The position numbers were made by a program, and so were the translations under genes. This document shows, one piece after another, positions 25,789 to 34,021 of a stretch of DNA of 64,000 nucleotides. The stretch spans positions 20,731-84,730 of the forward strand of contig NZ_LZZM01000113.1 in NCBI RefSeq assembly GCF_002006345.1, in the 5' to 3' direction. Origin of the DNA: Clostridium puniceum. GTDB lineage: Bacteria; Bacillota; Clostridia; Clostridiales; Clostridiaceae. The notes under the pieces are model-generated. The model searched no databases. It was not told the DNA's origin and was given only the letters and a program-made list of their open reading frames with translations. Position 1 is the first letter of the stretch; every line of letters begins with the position of its first letter.

Positions 25789-26721
25789 ATGCAAGCTATA
25801 GAAGTTGGAAATCTAACTAAAAAATATGAAAGCTTCACTGCAGTAGATAATTTAACATTTTCTGTTCCTCAAGGCCAGATATTTGGACTTTTGGGACCTA
25901 ACGGATCGGGGAAAACTACTACTATTAATATGTTATGTGGACTGACCAAGTGTAGTGAAGGAAATGCAAAGATACTGGGATTCGATGTTTTAAGTCAGTT
26001 GAAAGAAGTACGAAAGGTACTTGGTATTGTTCCACAGGAGACTGCTCTTTATGATAGTATGACTGCACTGGAAAATTTAGATTTCCATGCTGCTCTTTAT
26101 GGTGTACCAGCTAATGAAAGCAGGAAAAGAGTTAATCATATTCTTGAACTTGTAGGTCTTAAGGAGCGGTATAAATCAAGAGTTGGTACTTTTAGCGGTG
26201 GAATGAAAAGACGTCTTGCATTAGGGAGAGCATTGTTATCAGAGCCTCAAGTTATTTTTCTTGATGAGCCTTCTTTAGGTGTTGATGTTCAGTCACGTAT
26301 GGCTATATGGGAACATATAGTTGAACTGAAGAAAAAAGGGATAAGTGTTTTAATTACAACAAATTATATGGAAGAAGCAGACTATCTTGCGGATAGCATA
26401 GCTATCATTGATAAAGGAAAGCTTATCACAATTGGATCACCAAGTCAGCTCAAAGCTATGGTTGGGGAAGAAGTTATTGAGATAATAACAGATACTTTTT
26501 CAAAAGAGTTAGAAAGTAAATTAATAGACATGCCAAATGTTGAAAAGCTTCAAAAAGAGGGAAATATGATTTATCTGACTGTAAAAGAAGGAGCTAAAAC
26601 TATTGTTCCCGTTATAGATGCATTTAAACAATATTCCACATCAATTAATTCGTTTGCATTAAAAAAGGTTAGTTTAAATGAGGCTTTTTTACAGTTAACT
26701 GGCAAAAATCTTCGTGATTAA
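25789..26721 (+). CDS. ABC-2 exporter ATPase subunit
   Basis: 310 residues. ABC ATPase domain about 1-220: Walker A GPNGSGKTT (36-44), Q-loop VPQE, signature FSGGMKRRLALGRALL and Walker B VIFLDEPSLGVD; a C-terminal extension of about 90 residues follows, as in drug/NodI-type exporters. Two permease genes follow directly, completing the transporter. It closes the biosynthetic operon and most likely exports the finished polyketide, giving self-resistance (DrrA-like role, inferred). The start follows AGAGGTG, 28 bases after the KASIII stop. Confidence 0.88.
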   Translation: MQAIEVGNLTKKYESFTAVDNLTFSVPQGQIFGLLGPNGSGKTTTINMLCGLTKCSEGNAKILGFDVLSQLKEVRKVLGIVPQETALYDSMTALENLDFHAALYGVPANESRKRVNHILELVGLKERYKSRVGTFSGGMKRRLALGRALLSEPQVIFLDEPSLGVDVQSRMAIWEHIVELKKKGISVLITTNYMEEADYLADSIAIIDKGKLITIGSPSQLKAMVGEEVIEIITDTFSKELESKLIDMPNVEKLQKEGNMIYLTVKEGAKTIVPVIDAFKQYSTSINSFALKKVSLNEAFLQLTGKNLRD

Positions 26722-26742
26722 ATGTGAAGGGAGAGAAGCACG

Positions 26743-27834
26743 ATGGGAAGATTTATGCATATAGTCTGGACAGTAGCAAAAAAAGACTTTAAGACATGGT
26801 TTAGAGATCCTACCTTTCTTGTGGCTAGTATTATGGTACCATTGGTGTTATTAGGTGTGTTTAGCTTAGTGGGATTCTCAAGTGCCAGTATTCCAATTTC
26901 ACTTAATTCAAATGACATGACAAATAGTGAACAAGCAACAGAAGTTATTAAGGAACTAAAGTCGCCAGTTTCTCCTTTTTTTGAAGTGACAACTCAAAAT
27001 TCACAGAATGCTAATGAGGAATGGGAAAAGGGAGCTGTACTTGGAATGGTAAAATATCCAGTAAATGAAGGAACTCAATATTTTAATTTATATTTTTTTA
27101 ATATAAATGGAGATTATACAAAAAACTATTTGCTACGATTTGCTAAAGTTTCTAGAGAATTGGCAGAAGCTAATCTTCCTTCTGGACATGCAATTGTATC
27201 CACTGAAGAAAAATCTCTTTTAGCTAAAGATATTGCTATATGGAAATATATTGCTGTAGGATTAGTTGGATTCGCAATTGTCTTTAGCGGGATAGTTAAT
27301 TCTGGTGTTATGGTTGCCAGAGAATGGAAGGAATTAACTATAAAAGAGCTAATTTTAAGCCCAGCAAATAGATTTTCAATATTTGGAGGAAAAGTCCTGG
27401 CAGGACTAATGGCTGGAGGAATTAATGCTGTTATCATGTTATTGGCTATATACATTTTTTATGGTATTTATCCTTTAGGCAGCTGGCTGGGACTCATATT
27501 AGTATTATTTTTTACATCAGTGCTCGCAATCGCTGTTGGAATAATATTAGGATTAATATTAAAACGTCTAGATATTATGGCTCCAATAGGAATGATTATA
27601 GTAACTGTACTTTGGCTCATATGTGGAGGGCTAGGGCCTAGAGGACAGCTTCCTGATAGTCTATGGTTTATATCTAAATATTTGCCATTTACTTATGCAT
27701 TTGAACAACTTCACACAATTGTGGAGACAAATAGTACCATAGGAATGAGTGCAGATTTGTTAGTAATTGGTGCTAGCTCTTTTATTGCTATAATATTTGC
27801 TATTTATTTGCTTAATCGTTCTACTACAAAGTAG
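26743..27834 (+). CDS. ABC-2 exporter permease subunit 1
   Basis: 363 residues of ABC-2 membrane type: an N-terminal membrane helix (about 24-46) after TVAKKDFKTWFRDP, an extracytoplasmic loop of about 130 residues, then five membrane segments between about 165 and 360. VAREWKELTIKELILSP is the cytoplasmic coupling motif of the family. The start follows AAGGGAGAG. It is paralogous to the next gene; the two probably form the heterodimeric channel with the upstream ATPase. Confidence 0.85.
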   Translation: MGRFMHIVWTVAKKDFKTWFRDPTFLVASIMVPLVLLGVFSLVGFSSASIPISLNSNDMTNSEQATEVIKELKSPVSPFFEVTTQNSQNANEEWEKGAVLGMVKYPVNEGTQYFNLYFFNINGDYTKNYLLRFAKVSRELAEANLPSGHAIVSTEEKSLLAKDIAIWKYIAVGLVGFAIVFSGIVNSGVMVAREWKELTIKELILSPANRFSIFGGKVLAGLMAGGINAVIMLLAIYIFYGIYPLGSWLGLILVLFFTSVLAIAVGIILGLILKRLDIMAPIGMIIVTVLWLICGGLGPRGQLPDSLWFISKYLPFTYAFEQLHTIVETNSTIGMSADLLVIGASSFIAIIFAIYLLNRSTTK

Positions 27835-27864
27835 ATATAAATTTAATAATAAGGAGCTGATAAT

Positions 27865-28950
27865 ATGAGGGCATTATTAAATGTTGTAAAAAAAGAATTG
27901 TTATTGTGGTTTAGGAATAAAGGAACATTTAGCATTGGATTCATATCACCAATTATTATATTATTACTAACTGTAGTAATGTTTGGGTTAAATGGTTATT
28001 TTTCAATTGGACTTTTAGTAAAAGATAAAGGACAATATGGAAAGGAAATGGCGAATATCATACGTGAAGATCCTTCTTGGAAGGTAATCACTGAAAATGA
28101 AAGTGAAAGCCGAGATCTTTATGATAGTGGACGTATATTTCTAATTGTAACCATACCAGAAAATTTTAGTGATACGATAACAATAAATAAAAAAGCTGTT
28201 TTAGACTATGAATTAAATAATTCTTTTTCTGATGTAACTAAAAACGCCAGGCTTAGAATTGATAACTCAGTAAATAAGTTTAACATGAATGTTCTTGGAA
28301 TAGAGGTACCACAAGTTAAATTTTATGGATTGTTGCCAGAAGACATTCCACGTACGTCATATTTAGCTGTTGGAGCTATTGTCTATGCCTTAATTTTTGG
28401 AGGAATAATAAATGGAGGATTTTTAGTAAGTAGAGAATGGGAAGAAGAAACCATTAAAGAGATATTATTATGTAGATCTTCTAGCCTAATAATAATAGTA
28501 GGAAAAATGTTAAGTGCAAGTATTATGACACTAATTAATGCTGCATTTGTTTGGTTGGTAAGCAGTTTGTTGTTTGAAGTCAAGTTTCAAGGAAGTGTTA
28601 TATTATGCACCATATTCATTTTGATTACTACAATTTCTCAAGTTGGACTTGGTGTGTTTTTAGGAACATCTCTTAGACGATTTGTATTACTAGTGCCTCC
28701 AGCCGGAGTTCTGGGAGTAGGTGGATTTTTCTTGTGCGGAGGATTTAGCCATTATTTGCAGCTACCTGCAATTTCTAGGTTAGTAGCAAAATATATTCCT
28801 CTAACATATGCATTTGATGCTGTTCAAAAAACTTTTCATAGTAATATTACTAGAGGATTAGTTGTTGATCTTGTTGTGTTAATAATATGTGCAATAGTAT
28901 TATTATTAGCATCTGTTTTTTCACTAAAAAAAGAATTGAAATGCGTTTAG
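27865..28950 (+). CDS. ABC-2 exporter permease subunit 2
   Basis: 361 residues, same topology as the preceding permease: a helix after VVKKELLLWFRNKG, a large outer loop, then five helices from about residue 165. VSREWEEETIKEILLCR corresponds to the coupling motif of subunit 1. The start follows AAGGAG, 30 bases downstream. It is the last gene of the continuous run that starts with KS-alpha; about 745 bases without an intact gene follow. Confidence 0.85.
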   Translation: MRALLNVVKKELLLWFRNKGTFSIGFISPIIILLLTVVMFGLNGYFSIGLLVKDKGQYGKEMANIIREDPSWKVITENESESRDLYDSGRIFLIVTIPENFSDTITINKKAVLDYELNNSFSDVTKNARLRIDNSVNKFNMNVLGIEVPQVKFYGLLPEDIPRTSYLAVGAIVYALIFGGIINGGFLVSREWEEETIKEILLCRSSSLIIIVGKMLSASIMTLINAAFVWLVSSLLFEVKFQGSVILCTIFILITTISQVGLGVFLGTSLRRFVLLVPPAGVLGVGGFFLCGGFSHYLQLPAISRLVAKYIPLTYAFDAVQKTFHSNITRGLVVDLVVLIICAIVLLLASVFSLKKELKCV

Positions 28951-29195
28951 ATTGTATACAAATAATTAAAAATTGAAGTGAATAAATCAAGATATTATAT
29001 AGTTAACATATTCTTTAGAGTATTTTAACTATAGGCATTATAAAAATTTAACTAAAAGTATTTGATAAGATTCATATATCCATTAGTACTAATTTTGATG
29101 ATAATCTAATTGGAGGAATTAAAGGAATAGCAGCTAAGAATATTTATGGCAAATTGTTAAAAGAGATAACAAAAAATGTATCATGAAAAATTCAG
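28951..29195. other. Gap after the exporter genes
   Basis: A hairpin TATAGTTAA (28998-29006) / TTAACTATA (29025-29033) lacks a T tail and may be a weak terminator. The remainder (about 29040-29195) seems to be decayed coding sequence continuing into the AhpD-like remnant. Confidence 0.35.
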
Positions 29196-29276
29196 TTGAT
29201 TGCTATAAATGCTAGTATGCTAGATTGTAAGTACTGTATGCACATTAGTCATGACGCTCAAAATAACCACGTTTAA
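29196..29276 (+). pseudogene. AhpD/CMD-like gene remnant
   Basis: A 26-codon frame ending in a stop reads LIAINASMLDCKYCMHISHD and then AQNNHV, matching the CxxC-H core of AhpD-like carboxymuconolactone decarboxylase domains. A stop lies five codons upstream in the same frame, and no start or C-terminal part is present. This looks like a decayed former member of the cluster, different from the intact Cys-less CMD-like gene at 18306. Confidence 0.4.
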
Positions 29277-29695
29277 AAAAGTATTACTTTTGATTATTGT
29301 TTGTTTAAATGTAATGAAAATATATGAAAAAGAGTATTATCGATATTTAAGTTTCTCAGAAAACAAACAGTTGCAAAGTATGATTGAGTTTATAAATAGA
29401 AAGGTAGTTGAGTGGAAAAAGATTTGTCGTGTTAAAAACGTTTATAGCTATCAAATTTACATTACCAATGTAACCCTTTTTAAATCTCTTACAATTAATA
29501 TATAAGCTTGAAAAGAGGATATTTTATTTATAAAGAATTAGCGTAAATATTAAGAGATACAAATTAATTGTTTTTTTATGTATAAAGTATTTTATACATA
29601 AAATTGTGATAGGTAAAAATTTAAATCAGTAAAAGAGAGTGATTACAGGCTTTGACGAATTTCTGTAGAGTTAGTTTAATTAGGAGGAGATGTTA

Positions 29696-30169
29696 ATGGA
29701 ATTTGAAAAGATTAAAGAGCTTATAAAATTGGTGAACTCTTCAAGCTTAGCATTTTTTGAGCTTCAAAGCGGCAATGACCATATAAAGATGGATAAATCA
29801 CTAACAAGAGGGGAAAATGATAATAATGCAAGTAATGTAGGTAATATAAGTAATCTAGCAAATACTACAGTTAATTCAAAAGAAACAGTAGAAAGTACTG
29901 TTGCTGAAAAAGAAACAATTATAGAAGATAGAAGCATAAGTGTTATAAGGTCACCTATGGTAGGAACATTCTATTCTTCAGCCTCACCAGAAAGTTCACC
30001 TTTCATAGAGATTGGAGATACAATTTCTAAGGGAAAGGTTATTTGTATTATTGAAGCAATGAAACTTATGAATGAGATAGAAAGTGAATATAGTGGAATA
30101 GTTATAGAACGTTTAGTTAATGATGGGGATATGGTAGAATACGGTCAGCCATTATTTAACTTAAAGTAG
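29696..30169 (+). CDS. accB: Biotin carboxyl carrier protein of acetyl-CoA carboxylase
   Basis: 157 residues from the ATG at 29696, after AGGAGGAG. The N-terminal part (FEKIKELIKLVNSSSLAFFE) is typical of AccB. A Ser/Asn/Thr-rich linker (about 40-80) leads to the biotinyl domain, residues about 84-157, with the biotinylated Lys123 in EAMKLMNEIE and PMVGTFYSS before it. It carries CO2 between biotin carboxylase and carboxyltransferase in malonyl-CoA synthesis. Placement directly after the polyketide operon suggests a dedicated malonyl-CoA supply. AccC follows, but AccD and AccA are only remnants. Confidence 0.9.
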   Translation: MEFEKIKELIKLVNSSSLAFFELQSGNDHIKMDKSLTRGENDNNASNVGNISNLANTTVNSKETVESTVAEKETIIEDRSISVIRSPMVGTFYSSASPESSPFIEIGDTISKGKVICIIEAMKLMNEIESEYSGIVIERLVNDGDMVEYGQPLFNLK

Positions 30170-30245
30170 AAATAGTTAGTGTTTAATATAATGTGAAAAA
30201 AGTTTATGAAGCAGAAACACTTTGGTTATAGGGTAGGTGATAACG

Positions 30246-31598
30246 ATGTTTAAGAAAGTACTAATTGCCAACAGAGGAGAAATAGCAGTTAGAATAATTA
30301 GAGCATGTAGAGAAATGGGAATAAGTACAGTTGCCGTTTATTCAGAAATAGATAAAGAAGCACTTCATACTCAATTAGCGGATGAAGCTGTATGTATAGG
30401 GCTTGCAATGCCTAAAGATAGTTATTTAAATATAACCAATATTTTAAGTGCATGTGTTTTAACTGGGGCAGATGCTATACATCCCGGCTTTGGATTTTTA
30501 TCAGAAAACTCAAAATTTGCAAAAATGTGTAGGCAATGTAATATAAAATTTATAGGACCTGATTATGAAACAATTAAATTTATGGGAAATAAGGCTGAAG
30601 CTAGAAAGATTATGAAAATATCTGGAGTTCCTGTAGTTCCAGGATATGAAGGTGAAATAAGGGATGAAAATCATGCTTTAGAAATAGCTAAAGAGATTGG
30701 ATATCCAATAATGATAAAAGCATCAGCCGGTGGCGGTGGAAAAGGAATAAGAATTGCTACAAACAATGAAGAATTTTTGATTGGGTATAAAACAGCTAAA
30801 GCAGAAGCTAAGGCTTGTTTTGGAGATGATTCTTTATATATGGAGAAATTTGTTCAAAAACCAAAGCATATTGAATTTCAAATATTAGCAGATGAATATG
30901 GGAATGTAATACATTTAGGTGAAAGAGAATGTTCTATGCAAAGAAAAAATCAAAAAGTTTTAGAAGAAGCTCCATCAAATGTATTTACACCAGAATTACG
31001 TGAAAAAATGGGTGAAATTGCAAAGAAAGCAGCTCTTGCAGTAGATTATAAAAATGCAGGTACTATAGAATTTTTATTTGACAAAGATAATAATTTTTAC
31101 TTTATGGAAATGAATACAAGAATACAAGTTGAACATCCGATAACAGAGATGATTACAGGTATAGATTTAGTAAAACAACAACTGAAAATAGCAGCAGGAG
31201 AAAAACTTGAGTTTACTCAGGAGGATATAAAAATTAAAGGTCATGCAATAGAATGTAGAATTAATGCAGAAGATACAGAACATGATTTTAGACCATGCCC
31301 AGGAACAATAGAGGAACTTTGTATTCCAGGGGGAATGGGGGTAAGAATTGATTCAGCTATATTCTGTGGATATAAGATACCTCATTGCTATGATTCTATG
31401 ATAGCTAAGGTAATAGCTTTTGGGAATGATAGAAATGAAGCTATTGAAAAAATGAATAGAGCATTAGGAGAGTTTGCAGTGGGTGGAGTAAAGACAAATG
31501 TTAATTTTGAGTTATCAATACTTGAAACAAAAGAATTCCTAGAAGGTGATTACGATACTTCATTTTTAGCAGAAAAGATGGTGAAGAATAATGTTTAA
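30246..31598 (+). CDS. accC: Biotin carboxylase subunit of acetyl-CoA carboxylase
   Basis: 450 residues from the ATG at 30246. All three parts of biotin carboxylase are present: N-terminal FKKVLIANRGEIAVRIIRAC, the ATP-grasp glycine loop KASAGGGGKGIRIA (about 156-169), MQRKNQK and the catalytic MEMNTRIQVEHPITE (about 287-301), and the C-terminal ECRINAEDT region. Length is normal and no lesion is visible. It carboxylates the biotin on AccB. Its last 8 bases overlap an ATG that opens a broken accD. The enzyme can only work if the carboxyltransferase is encoded elsewhere. Confidence 0.92.
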   Translation: MFKKVLIANRGEIAVRIIRACREMGISTVAVYSEIDKEALHTQLADEAVCIGLAMPKDSYLNITNILSACVLTGADAIHPGFGFLSENSKFAKMCRQCNIKFIGPDYETIKFMGNKAEARKIMKISGVPVVPGYEGEIRDENHALEIAKEIGYPIMIKASAGGGGKGIRIATNNEEFLIGYKTAKAEAKACFGDDSLYMEKFVQKPKHIEFQILADEYGNVIHLGERECSMQRKNQKVLEEAPSNVFTPELREKMGEIAKKAALAVDYKNAGTIEFLFDKDNNFYFMEMNTRIQVEHPITEMITGIDLVKQQLKIAAGEKLEFTQEDIKIKGHAIECRINAEDTEHDFRPCPGTIEELCIPGGMGVRIDSAIFCGYKIPHCYDSMIAKVIAFGNDRNEAIEKMNRALGEFAVGGVKTNVNFELSILETKEFLEGDYDTSFLAEKMVKNNV

Positions 31599-31692
31599 GG
31601 ATTTATTCAAAAGAAACAACATTAGGTCATGTATATATAATTCCTGTTTACATGGAGTAGGTAATTATGGGGAAAAAATTTATAAAAATTAG
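31591..31692 (+). pseudogene. accD remnant (5' end)
   Basis: From an ATG overlapping the accC stop, 33 codons begin MFKDLFKRNNIRS, similar to the start of clostridial AccD, then lose similarity and stop. The zinc-ribbon cysteines and the whole catalytic domain of carboxyltransferase beta are missing. The start overlap of 8 bases is what is expected in an intact accC-accD operon. Confidence 0.5.
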
Positions 31693-31709
31693 TGTAACAC
31701 CATAGTAAA

Positions 31710-31829
31710 ATGTCCAAATTTCAAGGCATGAAGATAGATCAACTGCAAAATATTATATTTGGAACTATATTTAAAGATTTTATTGAATCTCATGGAGACA
31801 GAAATTTTGGGGATGATAAAGCTATATAA
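31710..31829 (+). pseudogene. accA remnant (N-terminal part)
   Basis: Thirty-nine codons end with IFKDFIESHGDRNFGDDKAI and a stop. The segment DFIE-x-HGDR-x-FGDDKAI is the well-conserved N-terminal signature of AccA, carboxyltransferase alpha. The rest of the about 270-residue protein is absent. With the accD stub it shows that a complete accBCDA operon once stood here and lost most of its distal part. Confidence 0.65.
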
Positions 31830-31906
31830 AAAAATATTACTGAAAATCAAAATATCAAGCAATATTTCAAACTGATAACATAAAACTATCCAGAGTTCCT
31901 AAAAAG

Positions 31907-31945
31907 CTGCCTTGCATTAGAATAATGATTTCTAATGCAAGGCAG
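31907..31945. terminator. 16-bp perfect hairpin closing the cluster
   Basis: CTGCCTTGCATTAGAA (31907-31922) pairs perfectly with 31930-31945 around 7 bases, followed by TTTATTT. Closely similar in sequence to the hairpin at 8822-8858 at the other side of the cluster. Confidence 0.65.
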
Positions 31946-32029
31946 TTTATTTAAATTACTGATAATATAATCTTTGATCACAAATTGCTTTAGTATTTAA
32001 AAAACTTCATTAAATTAAATTTAATGAAA

Positions 32030-32256
32030 TAGATTAAATGCACAAGGTTTATGTTACGTTCTAAATGCATTTCAATATGAATACTGTCACCAATATATCC
32101 TTTATCGCCAAGTATAGTTAGATATTTTGCATTATCAGTTAATTCCTATAGTGCTTTTCTATCATCAATACTTGCAGATGTTAATAGGAAGTCTGTTATA
32201 TAAACATCAAATGTGATTAATGAGTGTAGCTTAAATCCATAAAAAGTTTCCTATTA
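32030..32256 (-). pseudogene. IS982-like transposase remnant
   Basis: On the minus strand the frame reads FYGFKLHSLITFDVYITDF, then LTSASIDDRKAL, a stop, ELTDNAK and LTILGDKGYIGDS. GFKLH, the D near LTSASIDD and LGDKGYIGD are core motifs of IS982-family DDE transposases. It carries an internal TAG and lacks both ends. This is a dead insertion sequence just outside the biosynthetic cluster. The bases between the hairpin at 31945 and this remnant hold nothing else recognisable. Confidence 0.65.
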
Positions 32257-32392
32257 GATTTTATTGTTTATAGAAATATAATTGAATTAGGTGTAAAATA
32301 TGTACATAAATGAATAATAATGAAGAATTAATAAATATATATTCTTAATTTTACTTAAAAGTTATATTTTAAAAGAGATAAGGGGGATTAAT

Positions 32393-33355
32393 TTGGAGAT
32401 TTTAAATATTGCACATAGAGGATATAGTGGAAAATTTGATGAGAATACTATGCTTGCTTTTAGAAAAGCAATTGAATATAAGGCAGATGGAATTGAAACT
32501 GATGTTCAACTTTCTAAGGATGGTGCATTAATTTTAATTCATGATGAAACTCTAGATAGAACTACTAATGGTCATGGTTTTGTTAAGGATTATACACTAG
32601 ATGAACTTAAAATATTTAGAACTAAAAGTGTACCAAGAGTTCAGGCTTTGAAAGATGATTCCCTAGAAGAAATGGAACATTTAAAAGAAAAAGAATTATT
32701 TATAGATAAATTTCAAGTTTCAGACACAGAGCTAACAAAAAAATCTAGTAATGTAAGTATAAATAATAGCAATGGTAAAGTAGGGGAATATACGAGGAAA
32801 GAAGTTGAATATTTTCAAAAGAAGGATGGAGAAGAAATACCAACCTTAAGGGAATTATTAGAGATTTTTTCACAGTCTGACTTAAAGGTATTGAATTTAG
32901 AACTTAAAAATAGCGTGATTGAATATGATGGTTTAGAAGAAAAGGTTTTAAATATTATTGATGAATTTAATTTAGGAGATAGGGTTGTGATTTCAAGTTT
33001 TAATCATATGAGTTTAACAAAAATAAGGGAAATTGAAAAGCAAAAAAGTAAATTAAAAGGTAAGGAATATAGTTATAGAAAAACAGTATTAGGTGCCTTA
33101 ACCGATTCAACACTTGTTAATGTACCTAAGTATTTGCAAGCTATTTCTGTAGAATGCTATCATCCATATTTTCCTAGTATTTTAAATAAAGAATATATGA
33201 ACGCCATAAAAAAAGCTGGAATTAAGGTAAATACTTATACAGTTAATAATATTAGAGATATGAAGAAGGTAATGAGTGTTGGTGCTGATAGCATAATTAC
33301 CAATGAAGTTGAACTGCTAAATATTTTAAAAGCAAAGTCAGCAGAATACGAATAA
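32393..33355 (+). CDS. Glycerophosphodiester phosphodiesterase
   Basis: 320 residues, TTG start after AAGGGGGA. GDPD TIM barrel: catalytic His/Arg in AHRGYSG (about 7-13), Glu/Asp metal ligands in GIETDVQLSKDG (about 37-48), His in LILIHDETLDRTTNG and Glu in NLELKNS. The C terminus has VNTYTVN and GADSIITNEVE as usual. It hydrolyses glycerophosphodiesters to glycerol-3-phosphate and alcohol. A charged insertion of about 55 residues (about 92-146, KEKELFIDKF and Ser/Asn-rich) follows the catalytic His region and is longer than in compact family members. No signal peptide, so cytosolic. Single gene with its own terminator. Confidence 0.88.
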   Translation: MEILNIAHRGYSGKFDENTMLAFRKAIEYKADGIETDVQLSKDGALILIHDETLDRTTNGHGFVKDYTLDELKIFRTKSVPRVQALKDDSLEEMEHLKEKELFIDKFQVSDTELTKKSSNVSINNSNGKVGEYTRKEVEYFQKKDGEEIPTLRELLEIFSQSDLKVLNLELKNSVIEYDGLEEKVLNIIDEFNLGDRVVISSFNHMSLTKIREIEKQKSKLKGKEYSYRKTVLGALTDSTLVNVPKYLQAISVECYHPYFPSILNKEYMNAIKKAGIKVNTYTVNNIRDMKKVMSVGADSIITNEVELLNILKAKSAEYE

Positions 33356-33478
33356 AGTAATTTGATATTTGTAATAAGAACGATACAAAGAGAGTTTAAG
33401 CACATAAAGGTTAGTTTATATCTTATTTTAAGTTTAATTTCTATTTTTAGTTATAAATAACATTGTATATTAAAACGT

Positions 33479-33506
33479 AAACTCCATTATAATAATGGGG
33501 TTTTTA
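33479..33506 (+). terminator. Terminator after the GDPD gene
   Basis: AAACTCCATTA pairs with TAATGGGGTTT (one G-T pair) across a three-base loop and runs into TTTTTATTATTTT. Confidence 0.7.
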
Positions 33507-33547
33507 TTATTTTACATTGAAAAGGGTTATAGTAAATATATATAATA

Positions 33548-33729
33548 TTCATAATTAAGTACGAATGAAATTAATAATTAAGTGTTCACAGTATTGATAA
33601 TTAAGTATGAATGGAATTAATAATAAGTATGTATAGTGTTGATAATTAAGTATGTATGGAATTGATAATTAGGAGTGAATAGTGTTGAGAATCAAGTATT
33701 ATAGTATTTTAATTAAGTATACATAACAT
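33548..33729. repeat. Array of eight ~23-bp imperfect tandem repeats
   Basis: Eight consecutive units of 22-23 bp start with TTNATAATTAAGT-like sequence (33548, 33571, 33594, 33617, 33639, 33662, 33685, 33707). Units 1, 3 and 5 end in ATGRAA and units 2, 4 and 6 end in RTAGTG-like sequence, so a 46-bp higher-order repeat of alternating types is visible. No open frame spans it. It lies in the 670-base gap between GDPD and RF3 genes; the rest of that gap (33730-34007) is AT-rich with no gene. Confidence 0.75.
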
Positions 33730-34021
33730 TGGTAATATGGTATAATACTTTAGTTAATAATGAGGAAAATATAATATTATCAATTATATAATAGAAAAAA
33801 TTATTATATTTAAAATTGTAATAGAAGAAAATATAATAATTCTAATAATATATATTGGAAGCTTTATGAACAATAAATAACTAAAATAACTAGAGCAAAA
33901 AGAACAATTGATTTGCAATTATATTTTGGAGGATTTATACCAATGTAAATAAATTGATTAAAATAGATTTATAGAAAAATAGATAAAATTTGAAATATAT
34001 TTAGAATAGGAGGATTTAGCT

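Noticed and set aside
29251..29505. 84-codon plus-strand frame upstream of accB
   Set aside because: Starts inside the AhpD-like remnant in another frame, has no ribosome site and a composition like random AT-rich DNA.
33548..33729. Possible CRISPR array
   Set aside because: Units are directly contiguous 22-23-bp degenerate repeats without spacers and there are no cas genes.
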